Assembly: GCA_964242415.1 (NCBI GenBank)
Contig: CAXTAT010000035.1
Coordinates: forward strand, 1-55,712
Length of the DNA stretch: 55,712 nt
Origin: DASWOJ01 sp964242415
GTDB lineage: Bacteria > Pseudomonadota > Alphaproteobacteria > Acetobacterales > Acetobacteraceae
Direction: 5' to 3'
Shown here: in pieces, positions 1 through 7,515 of the stretch
How the letters are laid out: every line of letters begins with the position of its first letter
How positions within the stretch are numbered: the first letter of the stretch is position 1
Notes under the pieces: model-generated
Seen by the model: only the letters and a program-made list of their open reading frames with translations
The model's database searches: none
What the model was told of the DNA's origin: nothing
Program-made: the position numbers and the translations under genes

Positions 1-111
1 TAGGGCCAACGCAGAGCTTGTGAATTCGCCAACGGTATCAGCAAGCGAACGGAAAGCCCATGCAAGGCCGTGTCGCGCAATTTGTCGCGGAGCCTTGCCC
101 TTCTGCGGCAT
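1..111 (-). CDS. possible partial ORF at left edge
   Basis: Minus-strand frame open from an ATG at 111 to the window edge, beginning MPQKGKAPRQIARHGLAW. It lies downstream of the immunity-like gene. No ribosome-binding site or recognisable family is visible, so this may be chance; the rest of 1-210 holds nothing I recognise. Confidence 0.2.
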   Translation of the reverse strand, partial: MPQKGKAPRQIARHGLAWAFRSLADTVGEFTSSALAL

Positions 112-210
112 GCATTTGCAACAGGAAAGCACCCGGCCCGCTCGAAGCTTGGTGGAGGTCGCGGAACTCAGGACCACGACGGATCAAGCTTGGGAACGAA
201 GCGCGTCAGC

Positions 211-543
211 TCACTCAGCGCAAACCTTCCCAACCTCTCCTTCGCGGAGATAGGCAATCCCCCCGGGCAGGAACGACAGGCTTTCGCCCGGCGCGACGAC
301 CTCGGTGTCCGTCTCTCCTTCAAAGTGGTCCAGGAAGTCGGCGTTGATCTCCGTTTCGACAACCGAGATCGCTTCCAAGTCGTCCTCTGACGGGCTTTCG
401 TTAAAATGCGCCCGCAGCAAGATCCGTTTGGCGCCATGGCCGATTGAGAAGGAACAGGCCCGCAGGGTGCATGGCGTCTGACTGTGCAGGGCGCGCTTTG
501 CGGAGCCGCACACAAGCTTCAGGAGGCGTTCATTTTCCGTCAT
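211..543 (-). CDS. putative immunity protein paired with Ntox50-type toxin domain
   Basis: A 110-residue acidic cytoplasmic protein starting MTENERLLKLVCGS, rich in Asp and Glu in its second half (SEDDLEAISVVETEINADF), with no signal peptide or membrane segment. I do not recognise the family. Its ATG overlaps the stop codon of the upstream toxin fragment by four bases (ATGA at 540-543), the classic toxin-immunity arrangement. Small size, acidity and position immediately 3' of a polymorphic-toxin C-terminal domain are what suggest an immunity role; the function is inferred from context only. It could be a neutral hypothetical protein kept after its toxin decayed. Confidence 0.6.
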   Translation of the reverse strand: MTENERLLKLVCGSAKRALHSQTPCTLRACSFSIGHGAKRILLRAHFNESPSEDDLEAISVVETEINADFLDHFEGETDTEVVAPGESLSFLPGGIAYLREGEVGKVCAE

Positions 544-950
544 GGCTGCCAATTCCTCGGTGCTGCTGACACAATGTGCGCACCCTTGCCCGAATAATGC
601 ATTATTCCTCGGGTCGTCGGAGCTGATCGCCCAGCCTGGTTGCGATAGGTGCCGATGGGCTTGCCTGCGTCGAACACTTCTTTTGAGCCGGCCTGTCCAC
701 CCGGAATCCGACCTATCTGCCGCCCTTGTCCGGCGAACTCTTGCAGGAGCGCCCTCGGGTCGGCGGTCAGAGTGCTCTGGGATGAGATGTAGTTGTTGGT
801 TCCTTCGATGCGGTTGTCTTGCTGACCGTCGTGCAGCCGAACGGGCCGAACACTTGGCATCGGTTCGGCCTGCTTTGCCAGCGTTGCCTGCCGTGCTGCA
901 GGTGCGCGCGGGCGCCATGCACGCGGACGGCCATCCGTTCTTCCACAGAC
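540..950 (-). pseudogene. Ntox50-type polymorphic toxin C-terminal domain, 5'-truncated
   Basis: The reading frame is open from an in-frame TGA at 951-953 down to the stop at 540. It carries a recognisable bacterial toxin 50 domain: an IEGTNNY motif, then LTADPRALLQEFAGQG, then GSKEVFDAGKPIGTY, then PTTRGIMHYSGKGAHIV near the end. In this family the domain is the C-terminal RNase-like tip of large secreted or phage-head proteins, but no delivery or trafficking region precedes it here. The only ATG (860) falls just before the domain and lacks a ribosome-binding site. The segment therefore looks like an orphan or displaced toxin cassette whose N-terminal carrier is gone or frameshifted. The immunity-like gene follows with a 4-bp overlap. 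Confidence 0.6.
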
Positions 951-1099
951 TCAATGGCGTCCGGCTGACAGATGCGATGGCTGGCCTACCTTGGCGATGC
1001 CGATACGGAGGCCAATCGCGCATAGGCAGCACGGCAAGCAAGGCTCCCCGTCGTACCCCAGACCGGCACTTCTCCCACCCGGAAGCAGCAAGGGTCCGC

Positions 1100-1423
1100 A
1101 TGCGCTACCCCACCACCCCTGATGGCCGTTACTTCGTCGTCCGCGGCCGGCTGTGGCGCTGTGCCGACCCGGCGCTGGACCCGGCTGCCCGCGCCGGGCT
1201 GCAACGCGAGCTGATGGCCGCTCGCCGCGCCAAGGGCATGGCGCTGCGCCAGGCGGACCCGGTCGCGCAGGAAGCCGCGCGTGCCCGGGTGGACGCCGCC
1301 AAGCACGCGCTGGGGGAGCGCGGGCCGCCCTGGTGGACGGACGGCGCTCCGGACCTGAACCGGCGCATGGCGCGCAACACCCCGTATGCCGACTGGTTCG
1401 CCGCCCTGCCCGCGCCGCCGTGA
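1100..1423 (+). CDS. conserved hypothetical protein, 107 aa
   Basis: Small basic cytoplasmic protein starting MRYPTTPDGRYFVVRGRLWR and ending around NRRMARNTPYADWFAAL. These two ends and the central ERGPPWWTDGAPD stretch match a small protein I have seen widely in proteobacteria; its function is unknown to me. The ATG at 1100 is preceded by AAGGG at good spacing, and no earlier in-frame start gives conserved sequence. It is Ala/Arg-rich with predicted helices between residues 30 and 75 and has no membrane segment. It points away from the toxin fragment and shares no operon. Confidence 0.8.
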   Translation: MRYPTTPDGRYFVVRGRLWRCADPALDPAARAGLQRELMAARRAKGMALRQADPVAQEAARARVDAAKHALGERGPPWWTDGAPDLNRRMARNTPYADWFAALPAPP

Positions 1424-1518
1424 CGGGACGGCGCAGCCGGGCGGCGTGGTCCAGCCGTGCTGCATGGCGTGAGCGCCTATCCTGCAGGGCGTCGGGTCCT
1501 AGGCGCCGCTCGGCCCGC

Positions 1519-1968
1519 CTACGGCAGCCGCAGCACCGCATCGCCCAACGCCACCGCCCCGCCCTCCAGCACCCGCGCGGTGATGCCGCCCTTGCCGCGC
1601 ACGGCGTTGTAGCCGCCGGGTCCGAGCAACGCCTCCATCCGGGAGCAGGGATGGCAGACGCCGGTATATTCCAGCATGGCGCCCCCGACCTGAAAGCGGC
1701 GGTCGCGCAGGGCGTCCAGGTTGATGCCCGCCGTCACGATGTTGCGGCGCAGCAGCATCGGGTCAGGCGTGTCTGCACCCAGGTAGGAAAAGATGGCAGC
1801 CAGGCACTCCTGCTCGATCAGGGTGACGCCGCGGGCGGCGCCGGTACGGCTGCTGTAATGGTCGCCAATCATGCCGTCCGCAGGCGTCAGTTGCGCCGCG
1901 ATGGGGGTCAGCAACGGGGCGTGCCGCGCAGGGCGCAGGCCGATCCAAGCAACCTGGCCAGGGCGCAA
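1519..1968 (-). CDS. MOSC domain-containing protein
   Basis: A single MOSC (molybdenum cofactor sulfurase C-terminal) domain. Diagnostic stretches are GMIGDHYSS, LLRRNIVTAGINL, a VCHPCSRM motif with the conserved cysteine, and GKGGITARVLEGG near the C-terminus. Such stand-alone domains are linked to molybdenum-cofactor sulfur carriage or metal-sulfur handling; the substrate of this one is unknown. A TTG at 1968 is the only listed start, but family-like sequence (NPASPLARLLDAPLRPGQ) continues upstream in frame to about 2013. The true start is probably a non-standard codon there or has been altered. The frame begins directly after the stop of the 59-aa gene at 2035, so the three genes may be co-transcribed. 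Confidence 0.85.
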   Translation of the reverse strand: MRPGQVAWIGLRPARHAPLLTPIAAQLTPADGMIGDHYSSRTGAARGVTLIEQECLAAIFSYLGADTPDPMLLRRNIVTAGINLDALRDRRFQVGGAMLEYTGVCHPCSRMEALLGPGGYNAVRGKGGITARVLEGGAVALGDAVLRLP

Positions 1969-2034
1969 TGGCGCATCAAGAAGGCGGGCGAGCGGGGAGG
2001 CTGGGTTAAGCAGGCTGACGTGAGGTCCGGAAGC

Positions 2035-2214
2035 TCAGCGGCTAAGCTTGGCGGGCCATAGGCGATCTGGCCAGACATTGGCGCCCTTGGCGACGGTGTA
2101 GATCAGCGTGCCGTCGGGCTTCTGCATGGGGGGGGCTGGGACAGGCGGGGCAACCGGTCCATGCTGCTGAACCAGGACGGGCGGTGGAATGGCAGGAGTC
2201 GCGGTGGCCGTCAT
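2035..2214 (-). CDS. small proline-rich hypothetical protein, 59 aa
   Basis: A 59-residue protein: a proline-rich N-terminal half (PAIPPPVLVQQ, PVAPPVPAPP) followed by KPDGTLIYTVAKGANVWPDRL. Its ATG overlaps the stop of the upstream membrane protein in an ATGA junction (2211-2214), so it is almost certainly translated by coupling. No known family is evident. Partnership with the upstream membrane protein is the simplest inference. Confidence 0.65.
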   Translation of the reverse strand: MTATATPAIPPPVLVQQHGPVAPPVPAPPMQKPDGTLIYTVAKGANVWPDRLWPAKLSR

Positions 2215-2843
2215 GGGAGAACCCTTGGCAACACGCCGAGCTTGTCGGCGATCAGGATAATACTGGTCGCACCCAGCGCCCAGATCAAGGCTCTCACCAG
2301 GTGGGACGCCGCCAGCGCCCGGGCGCCGTAGCGCCGGGCGTTCAGGGTGCGATTGCCCGGCGTGATGGCGGCATAGGCATCCAGCAGGGCGGTCCGCAGG
2401 TCGCGCAGCGCCTGGGCGTCCTGCGCCCCGCCCAGGATGCCGAGGTTGTCGTAGTACGCTTGCAGGTCCGTCAGGCGCCGGCGCAGCTCCGGCTCCGGCC
2501 CCAGGCGGCGGTAGTCGCGGCGGGCGATGGCACGGCTGATCCAGAACAGCACGCAGCACGCCTCCAGCACTGACAGGCCGAGCAGGGCCAGGCTGGCGAT
2601 GAACGCCCAGGTGGCCGGGCCGGCGGCGGTGTCGGTCCAGCGCGGCAGGCGGCCAGCGGCGTAGGCCAGGGCGCCGATGACGATGCCCAGCGCGGTGCCG
2701 AAGAAGGGCAGGGTGCGATGCACGTCCTCCTCCGCGCCGAGTTCCTGCTGGTAGAAGCCGGCGAAGGTCTGCAGCAACAGCGCGGCCGTTTCGGGCACGT
2801 CTGCTGGCGTGGACGGGGCGGGGAGCGGGGACGGGAGGGCCAT
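2211..2843 (-). CDS. hypothetical membrane protein, 210 aa
   Basis: Integral membrane protein with hydrophobic segments at about residues 48-64 (GTALGIVIGALAYAAG), 77-102 (WAFIASLALLGLSVLEACCVLFWI) and 186-203 (LIWALGATSIILIADKL). A cytoplasmic-looking Arg-rich helical region at about 105-180 contains RRLTDLQAYYDNLGIL. I do not recognise a named family. It is the first gene of a two-gene unit with the 59-aa protein (4-bp ATGA overlap). The ATG has no Shine-Dalgarno sequence, which fits the leaderless promoter described at 2851-2880. Confidence 0.75.
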   Translation of the reverse strand: MALPSPLPAPSTPADVPETAALLLQTFAGFYQQELGAEEDVHRTLPFFGTALGIVIGALAYAAGRLPRWTDTAAGPATWAFIASLALLGLSVLEACCVLFWISRAIARRDYRRLGPEPELRRRLTDLQAYYDNLGILGGAQDAQALRDLRTALLDAYAAITPGNRTLNARRYGARALAASHLVRALIWALGATSIILIADKLGVLPRVLP

Positions 2844-2850
2844 GGCGAAG

Positions 2851-2880
2851 CTGATAGGACAAAAGACCTAGTTGGTGCAA
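2851..2880 (-). promoter_or_regulatory. candidate leaderless promoter for the 2211-2843 gene
   Basis: On the minus strand TTGCAC (2880-2875) lies 18 bp from TATCAG (2856-2851), and the ATG at 2843 starts eight bases further on. The expected transcription start therefore coincides with the start codon, matching the lack of a ribosome-binding site. The -10 is a weak match; this is a pattern reading only. Confidence 0.3.
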
Positions 2881-3030
2881 CCAGGAATGTTCTTTGCTGG
2901 GGTGCTTCCCACGCCTCATCCTGGAAGGACGAAGGCGGCCCACGTCGGGCGGAGCGTCGCGTGGCAGTGTGCATCAATCGTGGGACGGGCGCAGGCTTAT
3001 GACGGCACGAACCATGTCGGCAGGAAATGA

Positions 3031-3807
3031 ATGGAAGCCCCCCGCGTGAACGCAGCCAAGGACGCCAGCCTGCAAGGCAGCCAGGTGCTGTTGCTGCACG
3101 GCATCGCCCGAAGCCCGGCGGCGTTGGCGCGGCTGGAGCGCACGTTGCAGGCGCAAGGTGCATTGACGCTCAACCTGGGCCTGCCCACCCGCCGGCTGCC
3201 GCTTGAAGCCCTTGCGCGGGAGACGCATCGCGCCCTCGCCGGGTTCGTCGCGGATGGGGCGCCGCTGCATATCGTCACCCACTCCATGGGTGGGCTGGTG
3301 GCCCGGGCCGCCCTGACGCAGCACCGGCCGGCCGGGCTGGGCCGGGTGGTCATGTTGGGGCCGCCAAACGCGGGCAGCGAGGTTGCCGACCTGCTGGCCC
3401 GAACCTGGCCTTACCGCCGGTTCTTCGGTCCGGCTGGGGCGCAGTTGGTCACCTGCCAGGATGGGGCGCTGCGACGCCTGCTGGGAACGGTGGATTATCC
3501 ACTGGGGGTCATCGCCGGGAGCCGCTCGATATACCCCTTGGCGTCATGTCTGGCCTTACCCGGGCCGAATGATGGCCGGGTGACGGTGGCGGCGACGCGG
3601 ACGGCGGGCATGGCCGACCATTTAGTGGTGCCCGTCGCTCACCCATTCCTGCCGGGCGATCCCGAAGTCATCCGGCAGGTGCTGCACTTCCTGCGTCAGG
3701 GTCGCTTTTCCAAAGCGAGGCAAGCGGTCCGTTGGGACCAGCCATTGCGGAGGCTGCACCGCGCTGCCGCAGCACTCGGCAGCAGGATTGATGCCAATCG
3801 CCCATGA
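3031..3807 (+). CDS. alpha/beta hydrolase, triacylglycerol lipase/esterase-like
   Basis: 258-residue alpha/beta hydrolase with no signal peptide. The oxyanion-side HG motif is in LLLHGIARSP (about residue 21 on) and the nucleophile elbow is THSMGGL (Ser85). The likely acid is in PGPNDGRVTV and the catalytic His in VAHPFLPGD near residue 210. The short chain and HGIARSP start resemble the PGAP1/lipase-like group acting on lipid esters; substrate is unknown. The ATG at 3031 has AGGAA upstream. It is monocistronic, and a MITE-like repeat begins two bases after its stop, separating it from the convergent mfd-like gene. Confidence 0.85.
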   Translation: MEAPRVNAAKDASLQGSQVLLLHGIARSPAALARLERTLQAQGALTLNLGLPTRRLPLEALARETHRALAGFVADGAPLHIVTHSMGGLVARAALTQHRPAGLGRVVMLGPPNAGSEVADLLARTWPYRRFFGPAGAQLVTCQDGALRRLLGTVDYPLGVIAGSRSIYPLASCLALPGPNDGRVTVAATRTAGMADHLVVPVAHPFLPGDPEVIRQVLHFLRQGRFSKARQAVRWDQPLRRLHRAAAALGSRIDANRP

Positions 3808-3808
3808 G

Positions 3809-3935
3809 TCTGACCGGTGCGGGCGTGCCGTCATTGCGAGCCGCGCTTGCGGCGCGGCAATCTAGGGGCGGCCAGCGCAGCCGTGCCGCGCCGAAGCCGG
3901 CTCGCGACGGCACGGATCGGGACGGCAGCGGTCAG
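3809..3935. repeat. MITE-like dispersed repeat, copy 1
   Basis: Outer ends TCTGACCGG and GCAGCGGTCA flank an inner inverted pair GTCATTGCGAG ... CTCGCGACGG, with the shared internal block GCGGCAATC and GCCGAAGCCGG. Further copies lie at 17696, 19327, 24719, 45315 and 54341. It lies between convergent genes and could form a long hairpin acting as a bidirectional terminator. Confidence 0.8.
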
Positions 3936-4017
3936 GGTCAAGGGCGGTTAGTACAAGTCATCCCTGCCAAAGGAGGCCGCCAAGCGCCGCCATATGCTGC
4001 TTCCCGTGGCGGGCTGC

Positions 4018-7000
4018 TCAGCCTTCCAACAACCCCACCACCCGCGCCACCCCCGCCGCAGGGTCGCGCTCCGCCCAGTGCAGCACGGCCCGCACCCCGT
4101 GCACCTCGGCACCCAAACGGGCCGCCAGCTCCGCCAGCGCGAAGGGGCCGGTGTCCACGGGCGTCAGCGCCGCGCCCTGTGGGCCAAGGTCCGCGTGCGC
4201 CACCCCCGCCGCACGGCAGGCCACCCGCAGCCGGGCCAGGTCCAGCAGGGCCGACAACTCCGGCAGGGGCGGGCCGAAGCGGTCCGCCAACTCCCCGGCA
4301 AAGTCGTGCAGCGCGGCGGCGTCGGATACGCGGGACAGGCGGCGCAGCAGCTCCAAACGCAGGTTGAACTCGGGCACCTCGGCCTCCGGGATGCGGCCGG
4401 CCAGCGGCGCATGCACGACGGGCGGCGCCGCCGCGGCCGGCTCGCCCCGGTTGGCGGCAACGGCGCGGGCCAGCAGCACCTGGTACAACTCGGTGCCGAT
4501 GGCGCGGACATGGCCGGCCTGGCGCTCGCCGAACAGGTCCCCCGCGCCGCGCAGCTCCATGTCGGCGGCGGCCACCTCCACCCCGGCGCCCAGGCCGGTC
4601 AGCGTCTCCAGCATGTGCAGGCGGCGGACGGCGATGGGGGACAGCCGGCGCCCGCCCTTGCCCGCGGCGGCCGTCAGGAAGTACGCGGTGCCGCGCCGGG
4701 CGCCCCGGCCCACCCGCCCGCGCAACTGGTGCAACTGCGCCAGGCCGAACCGGTCGGCGCCCATGACGATCATCAGGTTGGCGCGCGGGATGTCCAGCCC
4801 GGCCTCGATGATGTTGGTCGCCAGCAGAATGTCCCCCGCCCCATGCGCGAAGCCGACGATGGCGGCCTCCGCGTCCTCCGGCGCCATGCGGCCGTGGACG
4901 GGCGTGACGGCCAGTTCCGGCGCCAGCCCGGCCAGCTCGCCCTGCAAGGCCACGAGGTCGCTGATGCGGGGAACGACGACGAAGCTCTGCCCGCCGCGGC
5001 GGCGCTCGCGCAGCAGGGCCTCGCGCACCACCACGGGGTCCCATGGCAGCACGAAGGTCCGGGTGGGCTGGCGGTGCTGCGGCGGGGTGGTCAGCACCGA
5101 CACGTCGCGCAGCCCGGCCAGCGCGCCCTGCAGGGTGCGGGGGATCGGCGTGGCGGTCATGGTCAGCAGATGCGGACGCTCGCCGCCCCCGCTGACCAAT
5201 CCGGCCCCGACCAGCCCGGCCAGGCGGCGCTTGTCGTCCTCGCCGAACCGCTGCTCCTCGTCGATCACCGCCAGGCCCAGCCCGGCGAACCGCACCGAGT
5301 CCGCCGCCAGCCCCTGCGTCCCGACGACGATGCGGGCCTGCCCCTTGGCGACCTGGCGGCGCACGGCGCGGCCCTCCGTCATGCCGCGTATCAGGCCGAC
5401 GACCTCGACGCCGGTTCCGGCGAAGCGGCGCTGGAACACCTCCAGGTGCTGCCGGGCCAGCACGGTGGTCGGCGCCGCCACCAGCACCTGCACCCCGGCC
5501 AGCGCGGCAGCCGCGGTGGCGCGCAGGGCGACCTCGGTCTTGCCGAAGCCCACGTCGCCGCACACCAGGCGGTCCATCGGCCGGCCAGAGGCCATGTCGG
5601 ACAGGGTGGCATCGATGGCGGCGCGCTGGTCCGGCGTCAGCGGGTGCGGGAAGCGCCGGGCCAGGCTGGGGGCGAGGGGGTGCGGGTCGATGCGCGGTGC
5701 GCGGGCCTGGGCGCGGGCCTGCGCGGCCTGGGCCAGGCCAGAGGCCGCCGCCTGCACCTCGGCCTCCACCTCCGCGCGGCGGCGCCGCCAGGACTCGCCG
5801 CCCATGCGGTCGGGGGCGGGGCCGGCCTCTTCCGCGCCGCCCAGCCGCCAGATGCGGTCCAGGTCCCAGGCGGGGACCAGCAACTCGGCGCCCTCGGCGA
5901 ACTCCAAGGCGATGCGGTCCTCACCGTCCACCTCCCGCAGCGCGGTCAGGATGGCCACGCCGTGGTCCTCGTGCACGACGCGGTCACCCAGGCGGGGGGC
6001 GTTGTCGGAGTGCAGGACCCTCGCGGCCCGCTGCATGCGCAACAGCGTGCCGGCCGGGATCAGCAGCAGGGGCGTCCCATCCTGCCGCCGCAGCCGTGCG
6101 CCTTCCGCCAGGTCCATGTGCAGGACGTGCACGCCACTGGCTTGGGCGGCTGCCCAATCGGCGGCGGCTTCGGCTCGCAAACCGCGGCGGGCGAGGCTGG
6201 CGGCGACACGGACCGGGTCGGCGGCGGCGGCGATCACCACCGTGCCCGCCGCCGCCTGCGCCAACGCGACCAGGTCGGCGATGCGGTCGGGGGCTGGGAC
6301 GGCCTCGGCGGGCGGAACCGGCGGCAGGCGGGGACCGGTCAGCGCCGCGGCCGCCTGCGCCGGCGTCAGGAACAGGCGGGCGGGGCGGGGCAGCACGCCC
6401 TGTGCCGGGTTGGCCCGGCGTGCAGCCTGCGTCGCGGCGAAGGCGTCCCCTGCCTGCTCATGCGCGGCGGCCCAGCGGTCCTCCACCTCCGGATCGCTCC
6501 AAACCGGGGCGCCGGGGAGCAGGTCGAACAGCGGAACCAGGCGCGGCAGCGGGCCTGGCACGGCCAGCGCATCCTCCTCGGCATCCGCCGCGGCCGGCGC
6601 GGCGCCGGGATGGGCGAGCTGCTCGGCGGCGTCCTCGACCTCGGCGGGATCGAGCGGGAACTCGGTCGCCGGGGTCAGCGCGACCTGCTCCGTGATCCCC
6701 GTGCTGCGCAGGGTGGCGGGGTCGAACAGGTGTATGGCGGCGATGCGGCCATCGGCGACCTCCAGCCGGACAGGGCAGGAAGCGCCGGCGGGGAACAGCT
6801 CGACCGTCTGGCCGCGCAGCGCGACGGTGCCGGCCTCGTCCACCCGTTCCTCGGCGTGGTAGCCGCGCTCGGCGAGCAGGGTGGCCAGGTCTTGCGGGTC
6901 CAGGGGATCGCCGGCACGCAGCAACGGGTCGGGCTGCAGGTCCCGCGCTGGGCGGACCCGCTGCAGCGCCGCGGCGGCGCTGGTCAGCAGCAGGCGGGGG

Positions 7001-7284
7001 CCTTGCGCGGGCTGGGCGAGGGCGGTCAGGGCGCGCATCCGCTGGCCGACGACGGCGGCGCTGGGCAGGGTGCGGTCATACGGCAGCACGTCCCAGGGCG
7101 GCAGCGCCAGGACCTCGACGCCGTCCGCCATGGCGTTCGCCAGGGCGGCGATACGGGCCAGGCGGGGTGCGCTGCGGAGGATGGCGACGACGGGGCTGGC
7201 CGCCTGGCGGGCTTGGTCCAGCAGGTGCAGGGCGAGGGCCGCCTCGGGAGCGGCAAGCGTGGCGACCGGCATGGCGTCGGGCAT
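4018..7284 (-). CDS. Mfd-like transcription-repair coupling helicase, divergent
   Basis: 1088-residue superfamily 2 ATPase with Mfd architecture. It has an N-terminal UvrB-homology region lacking helicase motifs (about 1-350), an RNA polymerase-interacting domain beginning LGDRVVHEDHGVAIL at 432, and RecG-like motor domains. Walker A is GDVGFGKT (576-583), the DEEQ box is at 675-678, MTATPIPRTL follows, and QLRGRVGRG lies near the end of the motor. A TRCF C-terminal domain occupies about 960-1080. Mfd pushes stalled RNA polymerase off DNA lesions and recruits UvrA. This copy is shorter than usual Mfd (about 1150) and has many substitutions outside the motor motifs, so it may be a second, specialised paralogue; I cannot see whether a canonical mfd exists elsewhere. 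The ATG at 7284 has AGGA upstream; a second ATG at 7272 is possible. Confidence 0.85.
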   Translation of the reverse strand: MPDAMPVATLAAPEAALALHLLDQARQAASPVVAILRSAPRLARIAALANAMADGVEVLALPPWDVLPYDRTLPSAAVVGQRMRALTALAQPAQGPRLLLTSAAAALQRVRPARDLQPDPLLRAGDPLDPQDLATLLAERGYHAEERVDEAGTVALRGQTVELFPAGASCPVRLEVADGRIAAIHLFDPATLRSTGITEQVALTPATEFPLDPAEVEDAAEQLAHPGAAPAAADAEEDALAVPGPLPRLVPLFDLLPGAPVWSDPEVEDRWAAAHEQAGDAFAATQAARRANPAQGVLPRPARLFLTPAQAAAALTGPRLPPVPPAEAVPAPDRIADLVALAQAAAGTVVIAAAADPVRVAASLARRGLRAEAAADWAAAQASGVHVLHMDLAEGARLRRQDGTPLLLIPAGTLLRMQRAARVLHSDNAPRLGDRVVHEDHGVAILTALREVDGEDRIALEFAEGAELLVPAWDLDRIWRLGGAEEAGPAPDRMGGESWRRRRAEVEAEVQAAASGLAQAAQARAQARAPRIDPHPLAPSLARRFPHPLTPDQRAAIDATLSDMASGRPMDRLVCGDVGFGKTEVALRATAAAALAGVQVLVAAPTTVLARQHLEVFQRRFAGTGVEVVGLIRGMTEGRAVRRQVAKGQARIVVGTQGLAADSVRFAGLGLAVIDEEQRFGEDDKRRLAGLVGAGLVSGGGERPHLLTMTATPIPRTLQGALAGLRDVSVLTTPPQHRQPTRTFVLPWDPVVVREALLRERRRGGQSFVVVPRISDLVALQGELAGLAPELAVTPVHGRMAPEDAEAAIVGFAHGAGDILLATNIIEAGLDIPRANLMIVMGADRFGLAQLHQLRGRVGRGARRGTAYFLTAAAGKGGRRLSPIAVRRLHMLETLTGLGAGVEVAAADMELRGAGDLFGERQAGHVRAIGTELYQVLLARAVAANRGEPAAAAPPVVHAPLAGRIPEAEVPEFNLRLELLRRLSRVSDAAALHDFAGELADRFGPPLPELSALLDLARLRVACRAAGVAHADLGPQGAALTPVDTGPFALAELAARLGAEVHGVRAVLHWAERDPAAGVARVVGLLEG

Positions 7285-7354
7285 CGATGGAATGCATCCT
7301 AGAAGTGGGCAGGCAGAACCCGCGCCGACGCGCCAAGTTGCAGCGGCCTGCCGG

Positions 7355-7484
7355 GGTCACGATGCCAAGATGCGTGCGACGGTCACGATGCCAAGACGTG
7401 CCCGACGGTCACGATGCCAAGACGTGCCCGACGGTCACGATGCCAAGACCCGCCCGAGGGTCACGATGCCAAGACGCGCCCGTG
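7355..7484 (+). repeat. five 26-bp tandem direct repeats between divergent genes
   Basis: Five head-to-tail units at 7355, 7381, 7407, 7433 and 7459, each starting GGTCACGATGCCAAGA; units 2 and 3 are identical and the others differ only in the last third. The period is not a multiple of three, so it is not coding. It occupies most of the gap between the divergent mfd-like and esterase genes, where both promoters must lie, suggesting a protein-binding array or a slippage-prone spacer. Confidence 0.9.
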
Positions 7485-7515
7485 TGCGCCGGTTGCAGCC
7501 CGACGCGCCGGGCCG

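Noticed and set aside
951..1541. Minus-strand frame over the 107-aa conserved protein
   Set aside because: Arg/Pro/Ala-rich shadow of the gene at 1100-1423.
3994..7302. Very long open frames antisense to the Mfd-like gene
   Set aside because: They mirror a clear helicase gene, are Gln/Arg/His-rich without motifs, and result from high GC at third positions.
7355..7484. CRISPR array
   Set aside because: The 26-bp units are directly adjacent with no spacers and no cas genes are present.
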